A stretch of 64,000 nucleotides of DNA, taken from the NCBI GenBank assembly GCA_001599815.1, contig BCIA01000001.1:6158978-6222977 (forward strand). Reading direction: 5' to 3'. The stretch comes from Furcasterigmium furcatum. Lineage: Eukaryota > Ascomycota > Sordariomycetes > Glomerellales > Plectosphaerellaceae. Numbering within the stretch: the stretch's first letter is position 1; every line of letters begins with the position of its first letter. Under the pieces are notes generated by a model that saw only the letters and a program-made list of their open reading frames with translations, was not told where the DNA came from and made no database searches. The position numbers were made by a program, and so were the translations under genes. Shown here piece by piece: positions 1 through 11,800 of this stretch.

Positions 1-1312
1 ACATGACAGCTCATGTCACTGCTACGGCATCAGAGCGTCCATCTCACAACTCCAAGAAAAACCCAAACCCTCTATTTCGGTAGCTACATGGCATTTCCAA
101 GACTTTCTTGAGGTTGCCACCCGGCCGTTGAGGGTATCGCCAGCACCCGGGCCCTCGCATGCCTAATCGACGGCAGTGTCCGAGAGAGCCCCAATGCTCA
201 CCCGAAGAAAGGTCTTCGTCGGTCCAGAACAATAGGTACGTGATCTTTCTTTGTTTATTCCTTCTCCATCCTGGGCCATGATGAGACTTTAGTATCGTCA
301 TCCTTAGTCGGATCCAAAGGCAGAGGCATGGAGCCGCTGGCTTCTGCCGGCGGTTTCAACGTCGCGCGCCAGGAAGTGCCGAGTCATTAATCTTCTCTCT
401 GAGCCCATCCCATCTGTTATATCTCTGAAATTCGCCATCAACGCAACGCAGTGCTGTGACTGACCAGCTCTATCCCCAGGACCGATTGACCAGGAAAGGA
501 GACCAGAACGGGATGTGGAGGGGAGGCTGGAGGAGGGTATGAAGGGGGTGGGGTGAAGCTGATTGTTGGAGCATCGGAAGGCATGCGGCTCCTTAATACC
601 GAAGGCTGAGTCGGCTGTTTGACACAGATCGAGGAGGGGCAGGGGTCACGGCTTCTGAAGCTGGGCATAAATTGCTTGGTGCCCACACGAGAAAGCGGTG
701 GTCGAAGAGCTGGGGCGTGGCTCCCCATTGTGTTTGAGAACATCTAGATGGACAGGAAGCACAGGCAGGATATTGCAGAGTACGAGATTGCTTGTTTGGA
801 AGATGGGCACGAGATGCTCCAAAGCGGGTTGTGTATGATGCCTGGGATGGGGTCACTGTTGGGGAATGTCATGGGGTTGGATGGTCATTACGAGTGGATG
901 TCAATCTTTTGTGATGTGTTTCGGAAGCCTGGCTGACGCCTGAGGACAATAGCAAGGCTGCCGCAGAAATGGGAAATCGATGGATGCTAAAGTCGATAGT
1001 TGGACCGACTATTGAGTCAGGCGTGGTGACCGAGCGATAACGATAAGCGCCCGGTGGGCTCGGTCGGGCGCCAATCACGGGTCGGGCTGGCCAGCCTGAT
1101 TTTGGCCATCCCACCTGCGAATTACTGCAGCACCTACTCACCTGCTCCCTTCCCTTCCCGGACCAACCCACCTCGCCAAACATAACCACCCCGCGCGGAG
1201 ACACTGCGTCGTCCAAGCCCGTCGGGATCGACCCTGCGCATTTCCATAACCTTGCACGCGAACACATCACACCCTTCCACCTGCGCGCTCCGCCAGGACC
1301 GAGACCGTCAAG
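1..1312. other. Upstream region of the CK2 gene, no supported gene
   Basis: Several short open frames occur on both strands, but none has a recognisable domain, fungal splice pattern or family resemblance. The last ~200 bp are C-rich with interspersed pyrimidine runs, as expected for a fungal promoter and 5' leader of the kinase gene that starts at 1313. Confidence 0.5.
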
Positions 1313-2743
1313 ATGGCGCGGGTCTACGCAGACGTCAACCAGACGATGCCCCGCAGCTACTGGGACTACGACTCCGTCAACATCAGTACGCCTCTCTGCC
1401 CCGCGACGCCCGCCTGTCGCTCCCTGCTTGCGTCTATACTAACCCCGTCTTTCACGCAGGCTGGGGCGTTCTGGAGAACTACGAGGTCGTCCGCAAGATC
1501 GGTACGTCCACGCCGCCCGCATTCCCAACCCATGCGCTCGAGGCCCGCGATGCCCTCCCCCCGCTTCGCTCCCCCCCGATGCACGGACACGCGAGCACTC
1601 GCACCCCGCGACACATCGAGCCGATACTGACGAACCGTGTGCTGCAGGACGAGGCAAGTACTCAGAGGTCTTCGAGGGCATCAACGTCGTCAATTACCAG
1701 AAATGCGTCATCAAGGTTCTGAAGCCCGTCAAGAAGAAGAAGATTAAGCGCGAAATCAAGATCCTTCAGAACCTCGCGGGTGGCCCAAACATCGTGGCAC
1801 TGCTGGACGTCGTTAGGGACAGCCAGGTAAGAGGAATCCCCCTCTCTTTTCCGGGACTTGTGCCGCTTGAACCTCCGGTGCTGACTCGTTTGCGCGACAG
1901 AGCAAGACCCCCTCCCTCATCTTCGAGAACGTCAACAACACCGACTTCCGGAGCCTCTACCCCAAGTTCAACGACCTCGATGTCAGGTTCTATATCAATG
2001 AACTCCTCAAGGCGCTCGACTTCTGCCACAGCAAGGGCATCATGCACCGCGATGTGAAGCCTCATAACGTTATGATCGATCATGAGAACAGAAAGGTACG
2101 TCGTCCGGGACAAGCACGCCCTCTTCCTACTCCCCTGCTGACTTGTTCCTGCCAGCTGCGCCTTATCGACTGGGGTCTGGCCGAGTTCTATCACCCTGGC
2201 ACCGAGTACAACGTGCGCGTCGCCTCCCGGTACTTCAAGGGCCCAGAGCTCCTGGTTGATTTCCAGGAGTACGACTACAGCCTGGACATGTGGAGTCTCG
2301 GCGCCATGTTCGCCTCCATGATCTTCAGGAAGGAGCCCTTCTTCCACGGCAACAGCAACTCGGACCAACTCGTCAAGATCGCGAAGGTCCTCGGTACCGA
2401 TGATCTCTTCGACTACCTGGACAAGTACGAGATAGAGCTCGATGCCCAGTACGATGACATCCTCGGCCGCTTCCAGAAGAAGCCCTGGCACAGCTTCGTC
2501 ACCTCGGAGAACCAGCGCTTCATCACCAACGAGGCCATCGACTTCCTCGACAAGCTCCTTCGTTACGACCATCAGGTAAGCCCCCCCGCGCGCCACCAGA
2601 CGGGGTCTATCAGCAAGCTGACTCGTGCGCAGGAACGCCTCACTGCCAAGGAGGCTCAGGCACATCCCTACTTCAACCCCGTCCGTGATCCCGAGACGTT
2701 CAAGCAGGCCCTGCAGCAGTCCATGCTCAGCACCAACTCGTGA
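1313..2743 (+). CDS. cka1: Casein kinase 2 catalytic (alpha) subunit
   Basis: Ser/Thr kinase of the CMGC group, the catalytic subunit of the CK2 tetramer in nucleus and cytoplasm. Six exons read well: 1313-1385, 1460-1501, 1648-1826, 1901-2095, 2156-2575 and 2633-2743; all introns are GT-AG and 55-146 bp. The spliced protein shows the glycine loop GRGKYSEVF, the CK2-specific basic cluster KPVKKKKIKRE, the catalytic loop HRDVKPHNVM, and DWG in place of DFG (normal for CK2 alpha), followed by the activation segment with GTEYNVRVASRYFKGPELL. The C-terminus is short, without a long tail. The small exon of 42 nt is needed to join the N-terminus to the glycine loop. Start chosen as the ATG giving MARVYADVNQ, typical of fungal orthologues. 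Assignment is very secure; the exon borders are inferred from frame and splice signals. Confidence 0.96.
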
Positions 2744-3469
2744 TCCCCCGCATTGTCTGCGGCGACTTTTGGCCTGTAGGGACCTGGACCTCCATAGCTC
2801 CAATCGACATGTGATACCCCCGGATCCTCGGTGTCGTCCAGGCCTCGTGGGCTGCTCGCTCGCCAGGTCCCGCATGTGACGTACGTGAGCGCAGATGATG
2901 CCACAGCGGAGCAGCATCTGGGCCTGAGCGGAAGGACGACTCCTCGGCTTGCTCAAGGCTGCAGTTCAGGCGCCGGCCCACGGCGTGCCTTTCGAGCCTT
3001 ATGACTGATGGCAGGCATGACGATACGAAGGATGAGGGAAGGAGCCTGAATACGGAGGTCAGGGGAGGGTTCGGCACACAGGTCCACGGCATCGAAAAGG
3101 GCAGGGTGCACTTCCATGACGTTCATATCCACAGAACTGTTGACGGCGGCGTTGGCCTGTTTTTGCTTTAGGAGGGTCGGGTACATTCAGTGAGGGGGCA
3201 GGAGGGGAAGAAACGGACGGCTCAGGAGGCGGCGGCGTCTGGGCATGCCTAATAGCGGACATTTTACACTGTGACTCTTCTCGGTTTTCCTCTCCTCTGT
3301 TTTCTGAACGCGCTTGTTTTGTGTGTCCTGCTTTGGTTCACGGCGTACATAGCAACGAGGTAGCGGAATCATTGTGGCAAGAACAGGGAGGCTCCCTTTC
3401 CATGGATGCTCTATCTATTTCGTACGTGCTAATCCGCAGCTGGGACTCTAAGTAGGGGAGCGAGACGTT
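2744..3469. other. Convergent 3' region between CK2 and scm3
   Basis: The two flanking genes converge here, so the interval should hold both 3' UTRs and polyadenylation sites. I see no gene, RNA or repeat. Small open frames on the minus strand lack any family signature. Confidence 0.5.
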
Positions 3470-6400
3470 TTATCCGCCTAGACACGTGAAGCAGAAGTCC
3501 CTGTCGCAAGTGAACCCGTCGACGCCGCATCGCCGGGCGTGTCCCCCGGGCGTGTGGATGACAGAGCCTCCCGGGCTGCCGACGGGGCCGCCGGCATTCT
3601 TCTTCTTTGTAGGGGTGGTGAGGCCTCCGAACCCTTCGCGGGCGATTCTCTTCCTGGTCGTGGAGGAGGGCCCTCGGAGAGATGCCGCGGGCGTAGAGGG
3701 CGAGGCGGCGCTGGGAGTGTTGGTACCAGCTCCCGACGTCCATGCGGTGAGGAGAGACATGGCGTTCAGGGGGTCTTCTTCGTCGCAGTCGCTTCCGGCG
3801 AGCGTGATGGAGAGAAGAGATCGTCGTTTGACGAAGGGCTTCTTCTTGGTGGACCCCGCGGGTCTCCCTCGTGAAAGTTTGGCGGCCGGTGCCGGGGCTT
3901 CAGGGGGCGGTGGGAGACTTGCTCGCTTGCCCCTGCGAGCTTTATTCGCAGAGAACATGCTGCCGGTGGTGGAGGCGTCTGTTTCCCGGTGAGGGCTTGA
4001 GTCCAAGACGACGGCCACCTCCTCTGTCCTCTCCTCGGGGCCTGGCTCCTGTTGTTGTGTCACATTCTCGACTTCGGGTGCTTCTTCTTGCCGAGGCGGC
4101 TCCTTGCGAGGGGGCGGCGTGGAGACAATTCTTGGCCCGTCTGTGTCTGCCCCGATGTCATCGTCAAGGAACCTGACAGATCGCCTTCGTCTACTGGGGG
4201 TTGACCCTGGGCCTTGTTTCGATGGCGAGTCAACTGTTGCGAAATGAGGGGAGGAGTGAAGCCCTGCTTCTGTGTCCTCAAACAGCTTCTCGCTAGCAAT
4301 AATGGCGTCCAGTGCGATGCCTAGCGAGTCATCTGAAAGGGCGGGAGAGGGGGCGGCAGCCTCGGTCAGGGCCAGGGGCACCGCTTGTCGCGATGAGCGG
4401 CGCGGAGTTGCAGTGGTATTGTCACCTTCTCCGCCTCGAGATGTTGGTCGTTCGAGGTATTCCTCAGTCGTGATGGTTATTGAAGCATCAGCCGGCCCAT
4501 CAATATCCATTGGCGCGAAATCATCATCCTCAGATGCGGCAGAATCCTCGATTTCGTCCGTGTTTTCCGTGCTGAGGGCGGTAGCCTCCTCAGGAGGAGC
4601 AAGTAAAGGATGTTCTTCCACTTCTCCCATTTCAATCGCAGCGTCGAGCAAATCTGTCTCGGTGGGTGATTCAACTCGCTTGCGTTTCTGCGCGGGCGTC
4701 CGTTTCTTCTTGTTTTCGGCTCCTTTCAGACCCTTGGACTGGTCGTCAGAAGATGGGGCGGGACCGGGGGTTTTGGGGAGAGGCTCCCAAGAAGGAATGT
4801 CGTCTTCGTCAGAGAACTCGTAAGAAGGATCAATTTCGTTCCTCGAGAACTTCTCAGCCGGGGCAGGCGACTGCTGTTTGCCCGTACCGCGAGTAGTAGA
4901 CGTCGCGATGTCTGACGAATGGCCACCTGCTGCATGCAGAGCATCAAGCTCCCCATCAAGAGCATCTATAGCCAGGCCACCCAGGCTGTCATCTTCGTCC
5001 GAGTCTTGCAAAGGTGGTGTGGGGAGGCCATCTATCCGCCGCACACTCTGTGGTGATGTGTCGTCAACCATCGTGAGGCTGTCAGGGGTCGGCGCCTTGC
5101 GGAAAGGGATTGCAACGACAAGCGTTTGAGTGCGTCGTGAGTGTTCGTGCGCTTCTTCTGGCAGACCAGTTTCAGCCTCAAATGTGGCATCTTCTACTGA
5201 ATGTTCCGAATGCTCAGCCGTTTCTGGTAGAGGCTGTTTGCGCGGCCGTCCCCTCGGTCTCTTTACGACGTTGACGGTTGAATCTTGCTTCTTTGGTTGA
5301 GTTCCAGGCTTTGTCGAGGAATCCCCCGATCCTGCAGCTTTGGCTACTTCAGTCGTACTCGATGTGTCGGCCACATTCCTACTCTGTGACGATGATATTG
5401 TAGGGTGGGCAGGTTTTCGGGTCCTTGCTTGCTTTCCGGGTTGCTTCTCCTTCATCCTGGATGATGAGGGATTTGGTCGGGGCCTGTGAACGTCCACAGG
5501 TGACGGAGATGAGGGGGGTTGACTACTCTCGAGGCCCTTCCTTGCCGTTCTCTGTGAGCTTCCCATGAGGATTTCGTCTTCGTCGTCTTCATCCGAAGAT
5601 GGAGCAGCAAGTAGCTTGCGCGTGGGAGATCCTGTGAGCCTCGGCCTTCCAGCTCTTTGGCGGACAGAAGTGGTGAGGCCACGGCTTGCTGAGGGCCAGT
5701 GCATGCTGCCCGATTCTGACGCCCAGACGGACTGCGACCCGTCCATAGCAGGCAGCTGGTAGATCGTGCTGAAGTGTCCGGATGGTGACTGCCCGGGAAA
5801 GGACGGCTGGGGAAGCTGAGGAGTCCTCCAGGCTGGTTCCACGAGGTCATTATCGATTTCCCACACCCCCTTTGATAACGGAGATGATTTCATGGGCGTG
5901 TAACGTGAGTGGGCGAGGTTTGATAGCCTGTGCTGAGAGGCTAGTCGAACTGGTGTAGGGAGAAGTGGTTGTCGTGATGTTGCTGATCCTGCTCGCGAGA
6001 CCACCTGAAGGGCCTGTGACGGTACCTCAGGTCTTGGTGCCCTTCCCTGTAGGATGCGATCTTCCTCATCACCATCCACACCGTCTCCATCCTGAGCATC
6101 ATCATCTTCCGGATCAGAGCCAACTAGCTCGCTGAGGAGCATGCCTTCGTCCTCTTCCTCCTCGGGTTCATCTCCCACGTCCTTCTCATTTCGCATGGCC
6201 TGGAGATGACCCCTATCGATGATGATCTCGCCGGTCCTTAGGTCGATTTCATCTCCAATGTCGGAAAAGTCTCGTTCGTACTTCTCGAAGATGTGCTCGA
6301 ATGTCGATTTGAGCCGGTCTGCGGCCACGGCTCTCTCTTGTTGAAGCTGATATCCGGGGTCTCTCCTCCGAGATATCTCCTCGGGCTCGAAGTTGAGTTC

Positions 6401-6475
6401 GTCGTCATCGTCATCGTCCGGCCTAGGAAAGTGAGACTGGTAGGCCAGTCTCGGCCTCTTTGCCGGAGGCTCCAT
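3470..6475 (-). CDS. scm3: Scm3-type CENP-A (CenH3) histone chaperone
   Basis: A single 1001-residue frame. The N-terminal ~110 residues hold the Scm3/HJURP signature: a helix with RDPGYQLQQERA, then FEHIFEKYERDF and GDEIDLRTGEIIIDRGHL. In the family this region binds the CENP-A/H4 dimer and delivers it to centromeres. The rest is long, acidic and low-complexity, as in filamentous-fungal orthologues, which are far larger than yeast Scm3. Two AT-hook-like motifs are visible (KRPRGRPRKQP near residue 400, SRGRPAGSTKKK near 890), consistent with AT-rich DNA binding. The extreme C-terminus has Cys983, Cys990, Cys995 and Cys998, a possible zinc knuckle. It diverges from atg6 across 417 bp. I see no intron, although a small 3' intron cannot be excluded. 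The chaperone role is inferred from the family. Confidence 0.9.
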   Translation of the reverse strand: MEPPAKRPRLAYQSHFPRPDDDDDDELNFEPEEISRRRDPGYQLQQERAVAADRLKSTFEHIFEKYERDFSDIGDEIDLRTGEIIIDRGHLQAMRNEKDVGDEPEEEEDEGMLLSELVGSDPEDDDAQDGDGVDGDEEDRILQGRAPRPEVPSQALQVVSRAGSATSRQPLLPTPVRLASQHRLSNLAHSRYTPMKSSPLSKGVWEIDNDLVEPAWRTPQLPQPSFPGQSPSGHFSTIYQLPAMDGSQSVWASESGSMHWPSASRGLTTSVRQRAGRPRLTGSPTRKLLAAPSSDEDDEDEILMGSSQRTARKGLESSQPPSSPSPVDVHRPRPNPSSSRMKEKQPGKQARTRKPAHPTISSSQSRNVADTSSTTEVAKAAGSGDSSTKPGTQPKKQDSTVNVVKRPRGRPRKQPLPETAEHSEHSVEDATFEAETGLPEEAHEHSRRTQTLVVAIPFRKAPTPDSLTMVDDTSPQSVRRIDGLPTPPLQDSDEDDSLGGLAIDALDGELDALHAAGGHSSDIATSTTRGTGKQQSPAPAEKFSRNEIDPSYEFSDEDDIPSWEPLPKTPGPAPSSDDQSKGLKGAENKKKRTPAQKRKRVESPTETDLLDAAIEMGEVEEHPLLAPPEEATALSTENTDEIEDSAASEDDDFAPMDIDGPADASITITTEEYLERPTSRGGEGDNTTATPRRSSRQAVPLALTEAAAPSPALSDDSLGIALDAIIASEKLFEDTEAGLHSSPHFATVDSPSKQGPGSTPSRRRRSVRFLDDDIGADTDGPRIVSTPPPRKEPPRQEEAPEVENVTQQQEPGPEERTEEVAVVLDSSPHRETDASTTGSMFSANKARRGKRASLPPPPEAPAPAAKLSRGRPAGSTKKKPFVKRRSLLSITLAGSDCDEEDPLNAMSLLTAWTSGAGTNTPSAASPSTPAASLRGPSSTTRKRIAREGFGGLTTPTKKKNAGGPVGSPGGSVIHTPGGHARRCGVDGFTCDRDFCFTCLGG

Positions 6476-6579
6476 CTCACGGGGGGAGCAAAGGAGACAT
6501 GAATCAAAGCACTGAGAAAAGGCTTATCGAGTGAGATGAGGTTGTCAATGAAAGTCCATATCGCCAGTTAAAGTGAGCG

Positions 6580-6597
6580 GGACGCGCTTTGACGCGA
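6580..6597. promoter_or_regulatory. Paired GACGCG (MCB-like) motifs in the scm3/atg6 promoter
   Basis: GACGCG occurs twice 10 bp apart (6581 and 6591), about 105-120 bp upstream of the scm3 start. ACGCG is the core of the MluI cell-cycle box bound by MBF, which drives G1/S genes in yeasts. Use here is inference; GC-rich promoters contain such hexamers by chance. Confidence 0.35.
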
Positions 6598-6892
6598 CTG
6601 GGGCCATCAATGCAACGGAGCGCACGGACCACATCACATGCCCTCACCCCGGGGTGTGCTGAAAGCCCCTAAAGCCTCCACTAAAGTGCCCCGCCAGTCC
6701 TCTGGGAGCTTCCGCCTATAGCAGCTCCCCAGGCTGGAGCTGTCGGGGAGTGACGCCAGAGGTCAACGTCCCATCTTCAACTCTCCCACCTGACCACAGC
6801 TTTTCCCTTCGGCAACCTTGCTCGACCCCGTCCGTCGCCAACCTACTCCAGCAACATGACGGCATGACAACAGCCCGGAAAATCTAAGCACC

Positions 6893-8420
6893 ATGTATTG
6901 CCAGAAGTGTCGGACGCCGCTCAAGGTGGACGGTTCCCTTGAGGACCTCAACCCAGCGGCGTACGATCTCCTCGTAGGTTCGTCTTCACCCTGCTCTGCC
7001 CGCGTCATAGAACGTCGCAACTGACCGTACTCAAGCCTCTTCATCTCAGGCAAACCCAAAGAAGCTCCAGCCCTCGCGACCGTCATATCCGCAAGACCAA
7101 CAACGAATGTCCCTGTACGAGAAGGTCTCACAGAATGCCGCCCCGGCGCACTTCAAGCGCCACGCCGGTGCCGCCGGCCACCGCGACTCCAGCATGTCGT
7201 TTATCTACCTGACAGAGTCGCAAGTCGCCCAGCCTCCTAGCCGTGCCGAGTCCTCCGCAACCAGCCCCAGACCGACGTCGAGATCGAGCAAGAGTACCGC
7301 AAATGGCGGCGAGGAGAATGGCGTACCCAAGACCTACCAGATGGAACGGCTGAACAAGCTGTTCGAGATTATCTCGGCGCGGTCAGATATCGATCATCCT
7401 ATCTGCATCGAATGCACGGACATGTTAGTGGAGGGCTTACAGAAGAACCTCGAGGCCGCCGCCAAGGAACGAGACGCCTACGTCGCTTTCCTCAAGCAAG
7501 TCCAAGCGACTGAGCCGAGCGATGAGGACATCAAAGCCCAAAAGGAAGCGCTCGCCAACGCCAAAAAGGCAGAGGAAGAAGCCATGGCCGAGCTGCTGCA
7601 GTTGGAGAAGGAGAAGGCAGACGTCGACAAGGAGATCGCGGCCCTGGAGGAAGAGGCCCGCGAGCTCGACCTCGAGGAGGAACAGTTCTGGCGCGAGCGC
7701 AACGCCTTCAACACCAAGCTCAGCGACTTTCAGAACGAGCGCGACAGCATCAACTCAAAGTTCGACCACGACTCGCACCTCCTCGAGAAGCTGCAGCGCT
7801 CAAACGTCTACAACGACACGTTTTGCATCAGTCACGACGGCACCTTCGCCACCATCAACGGTCTCCGTCTCGGCCGCCTGCACAGCAAACCCGTCGACTG
7901 GCCCGAGATCAACGCCGCCTGGGGCCACGCCCTGCTCCTCTTGGTGACTGTCGCAGAGAAGCTCAACTATAAGTTCGATGGCTTCGAGCCCCAGCCCATG
8001 GGCAGCACGTCCAAGATTATCCGCTTCGAGCTCCCCTCGCCATCATCCAGCCGCCTCGGCTCCCACCGAGCGGGACCCCCGCCCGCACCAAAAAAGCACG
8101 TCCTAGAGCTCTTCTCTGCCGGAGACCTCCCTCTCGGCCTTACCTTCATGCACCGCAAGTTCGACAACGCCATGGTCGCCTTTCTCGAGCTTGTTAGGCA
8201 GCTCGGCGCCTTCGTCCACCGCCAGACCTCCGCCGATGGACACCCCCTGACCCTTCCGTACAAGATCGAAGGGGACAAGATCCACGACGTCAGCATCAAG
8301 CTCGGCATCGCGCAGGACGACGGCTGGACGAAGGCGTGCAAGCTCACGTTGACGTGCTGCAAGTTCCTGCTCGCTCACGCTAGTAATGTAAGCTCGAGCG
8401 CGAGGGCAGCCGGTGGATGA
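6893..8420 (+). CDS. atg6: Autophagy protein Atg6/Vps30 (Beclin 1)
   Basis: Subunit of the class III phosphatidylinositol 3-kinase complexes (Vps34-Vps15-Atg6) acting in autophagosome formation and vacuolar sorting. Two exons: 6893-6977 and 7036-8420, giving 489 residues. The first exon carries MYCQKCRTPLKVDGSLEDL, the zinc-binding CXXC N-terminus of fungal Atg6. The intron is 58 bp with CTGAC branch site and a CAAG acceptor at 7035; the nearer acceptor at 7049 would break the frame. A long coiled coil spans roughly residues 145-245 (KAEEEAMAELLQLEKEKADVD). The C-terminal BARA domain follows, with NVYNDTFCISHDGTFATINGLRLGR and the conserved NAAWGHALLLL. The end, SNVSSSARAAGG, matches the usual length. 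Confident family call; exon 1 is short but clearly homologous. Confidence 0.95.
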
Positions 8421-8812
8421 GCACTCTTGTGCTCTTGCGGACTTGGCGGCAAATGGGTGTTTTGTCTCACGGCGTTCTATGGGAATACGGCGTCGAGGCA
8501 CGGAGCGGACGGGCTGATGGGCCTCGACAACTACAGCAGCATATGCTTGGTGGAATCACGATAGATTTGCGAATGAATACCCACATCAATGTATATATGC
8601 TATGTTTAACTGAATATCATGATTGAAATAGAGGGAGAGGGAGGTCCCCATCTGAAAATGAAGCAGAAATAACTCCTATATAACCCAGGTAGGGAGACTG
8701 ATCCTAAAGCCTTCAAGATACAATCTTTGCGTATGTATACTATTCGCGACAATGTATAAAAACAGGCAGAACATATATATGGCAACATGCGTGGAACGAG
8801 AATCACGTAAAA
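8421..8812. other. Convergent 3' region, AT-richer
   Basis: This stretch is visibly AT-richer than its neighbours (for example TATATATGCTA-like runs near 8590 and 8770), fitting 3' UTRs and poly(A) signals of the two convergent genes. No gene is seen. Confidence 0.5.
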
Positions 8813-11800
8813 TCATGACTTTTCACCAAACACGACGGCGCGCAGCTTGTCCTTCTCGCCGCTCTCGTCGCACATGCCCCTGAAGACGCCGCCCTGCCGC
8901 TCCCACAGCTCCCTGGGCGTGCCGAACTCGGCGACCTGGCCCTCACTGAGGACGAGGATGCGGTCGAAGTCGGCGATGGTGCTGAGCCTGTGGGCGATGA
9001 CGATGAGCGTGGACCCGGTGAACTCCTCGCGGATGGAGCGCTGGATGAGCGCGTCGGTGGCCATGTCGACGGCTGAGGTGGCCTCGTCGAGGACCATGAC
9101 CTTGGGGCGGGCGACGATGGCGCGCGCGAGGCAGAGGAGCTGGCGCTGGCCCTGGGAGAGGTTAAGGCCGCCTTCGGAGATGGGGGAGGAGAGGGACCGG
9201 AAGGGGTTGGTGTTGGTGTTGGTGGGCCCGGCGCTGGTGGGCGTTGCGGCGTCGGCGGCCGAGGCGGAGGGATCGCCGGGTGTGCCGGGGACGGAGCCAA
9301 CGAGGTGCACGCGCTGGAGGCTGTCGCGGAGCTCCTCGTCGGTGCGCTCGTCGAAGGGGTCGAGGTTCGAGCGGACGGTGCCGGAGAAGAGCACGGGGTC
9401 CTGGGGAATAATGGCCAGGCGGGAGCGGAGCTGCTGGAGCTTGATCTTGGAGATGTCAAGGCCGTCGATGTGGATGCTGCCGGACTGCGCTTCAAGGAAA
9501 CGGAAGAGCGCGAGGGTCAGGGATGACTTGCCGGCTCCGGTGCGGCCGACGACACCAACGCGCTCATTCTTATCGACACTGAAGGAAATGCCCTTCAGCA
9601 CGGGGGGCAGGTCCTGCGCGTAGGTGACGACGAGGTTGTCTACCTCCAGGCGGCCTTCGGTGGGCCAAGTTGCCGGGGGCTCGGAGCCGCCCTGGTCCTC
9701 TGTTGGGAGTTCCGAGTATTCAACGACACGCTCGGCCGCGTTCATATCGAGCTCGATGCTGGCGTAGTTTCGGATGGCCCAGAGAACGTTGTCTGCAAAC
9801 TCGAGAGCGAAGGAGAGGGTGAAACCGGCGAGGGCTGCGTCCATGTGGGAGTTGGCAAGGACCATGATCGCAACAACCGTGGCGAACAGGGCGCCCACGA
9901 CGCTCATCCTCCAGCCCATCCAGCGGTTGAACAACCAAAGGTGCCATGTAGCCATGCCATAGTCGTCCAGCCTGTCGTACATGTTGTGAATGTAGACCCT
10001 CGCCTTGTCGAAGCCACGGATTGTAGTGACACCGCTGAGGGCCGAGCCGAAGAGCTCAAAGATGGGCGATTTTGTTGTGCTCTCGAGGCGCTTCGTCGGC
10101 CGTGCTGCGTCGAGGTAGCGGAACGCGATGTGACCGCAGACCAGGAGCAGGGCCAGAGCCAGGATGATGATGTAGGGAGAGACGAACATGGCAGCAACAC
10201 AGATGCCAACAACGCCAAGGCCGTTCGCGGCGGTCAGGGTTAGATCGACGGCCAGGCGGCTGTCAACAATGTTGAAGTCGGCAGTGAAGCGGTTGAGCAC
10301 ACGTCCCGTCGGAACGGTATCGATCCAGCGTAGAGGAGTTCGCAAGACAGAGTAAGTCATGCTGCTGAACATGCGTCTGCTGGCCTTGAGGCTCATCAGG
10401 AAGAGATACAGGAATCTCAGCGTGCCGATGACTGCAGTGGCAGCAGAGATTGCGATGTAGATCCCAAGGTAGAAGCCGAGGCTATGTGCTTGTGTAGTTG
10501 TCTCGAAGATCGGGTCCGAGGATGTCATGGCGTTAGTGACGTGTTGCAAGTCAGCGACATAAGCATATTGGTGATCGCTGAAGGCTCTGGTCTGGTCTTG
10601 AGCTGTATCGTTGGTCCAGATACGCAGCCACCAAGATCGGCCTACACAAGTTGTCAGTCGGGTATTACAAGAAGGCTTCGGGAGACATCTTACCAAGTGT
10701 GAAAGCCTCAAAGCCGACGAAGATCAGAGTGGCAACAGTCCACCACGGCCAGCCACCGCTGTCTCTGAGGTAGGCACCGTAGACTTTTGCCTTGATGGCA
10801 CCCTCCTCCTTGGCCTCCTCTTCCACAAACTGGCGAGTCGTCCGAGATGGGACCTTCTTCATTGGGCCGCCATCCGCGTCCTCCTGTTCGGGCACCGGCG
10901 GGACCTCGAGGTTGGAAGCTTGCTCCGAGTTCACGGCTGTCGTCCCCTCCTCATCGCTAGATTCCTTCGGAAGTGGCTCGTGGCTCTTGATCAACTCCAG
11001 CGTGCCATCCTCATCCAGTTCCGAGAGCAGGCCGCAGTGTTGGACTGTGCCGTTGCCGAGCTCGGCGATGTACTTGGCCTTCGACTCGACGAGGGCAACA
11101 TGATGGGTGACCACAATCCTGGTGCGTCCGCGGCACAGCGGGCCAGTCAAGCACTTTTCAAAGATATGGCGGCCAACATGCGTGTCCACGGCACTGAAAA
11201 TGTCGTCCATGACCAGGATACCAGCACGGGAGTAGATGGCCCTGGCAAGTGTGACTCGCCACTTTTGTCCACCGCTGAGGTTAACACCATTGGCGCCAAG
11301 TTCCGTACGCTCGCCATCGGACAGCATGTTGAGGTCCTTTTCCAGGGCACAGGCGCGGACGACGTCCCGGAAACGCTCCTCGTCTAGGGGCAGTCCGAAG
11401 AGGATGTTTTCCTTGAGTGTTGCGTTCTCGATCCAGGGAATCTGGCTGACAAACGCAACGCTTTCCGGGATGATCCAGTTTCCTCGATTCGCGGACGCAT
11501 CGTGCCTCTCGTCGATACTCGGGGGCTTCGGCGCGTAGATGGCACCGGACAGCAGTTCGGCTTCGCCCAAGATCGATGCCAGCAAGAGACTCTTGCCACT
11601 GCCCGTGGGGCCCGAGATGATGGAAAGCTCGCCGGTGGGGAAGCTCAGGTCCACGCCGCGGAGGATGAAACGGTCGGTATCCAGAGTGCCCTCCTCTGCT
11701 GGCCATGCGAGATCAGCATTCTCAAAAGCTACATCAGGCCCATTGGTGATGTTGTCGGAGACCTCGGGGGTGTTGAGATAATCCTGCATGCGCTGGACGG

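Noticed and set aside
1766..2956. 396-codon minus-strand frame opposite the CK2 gene
   Set aside because: Antisense of a highly conserved kinase; Glu/Val-rich mirror translation.
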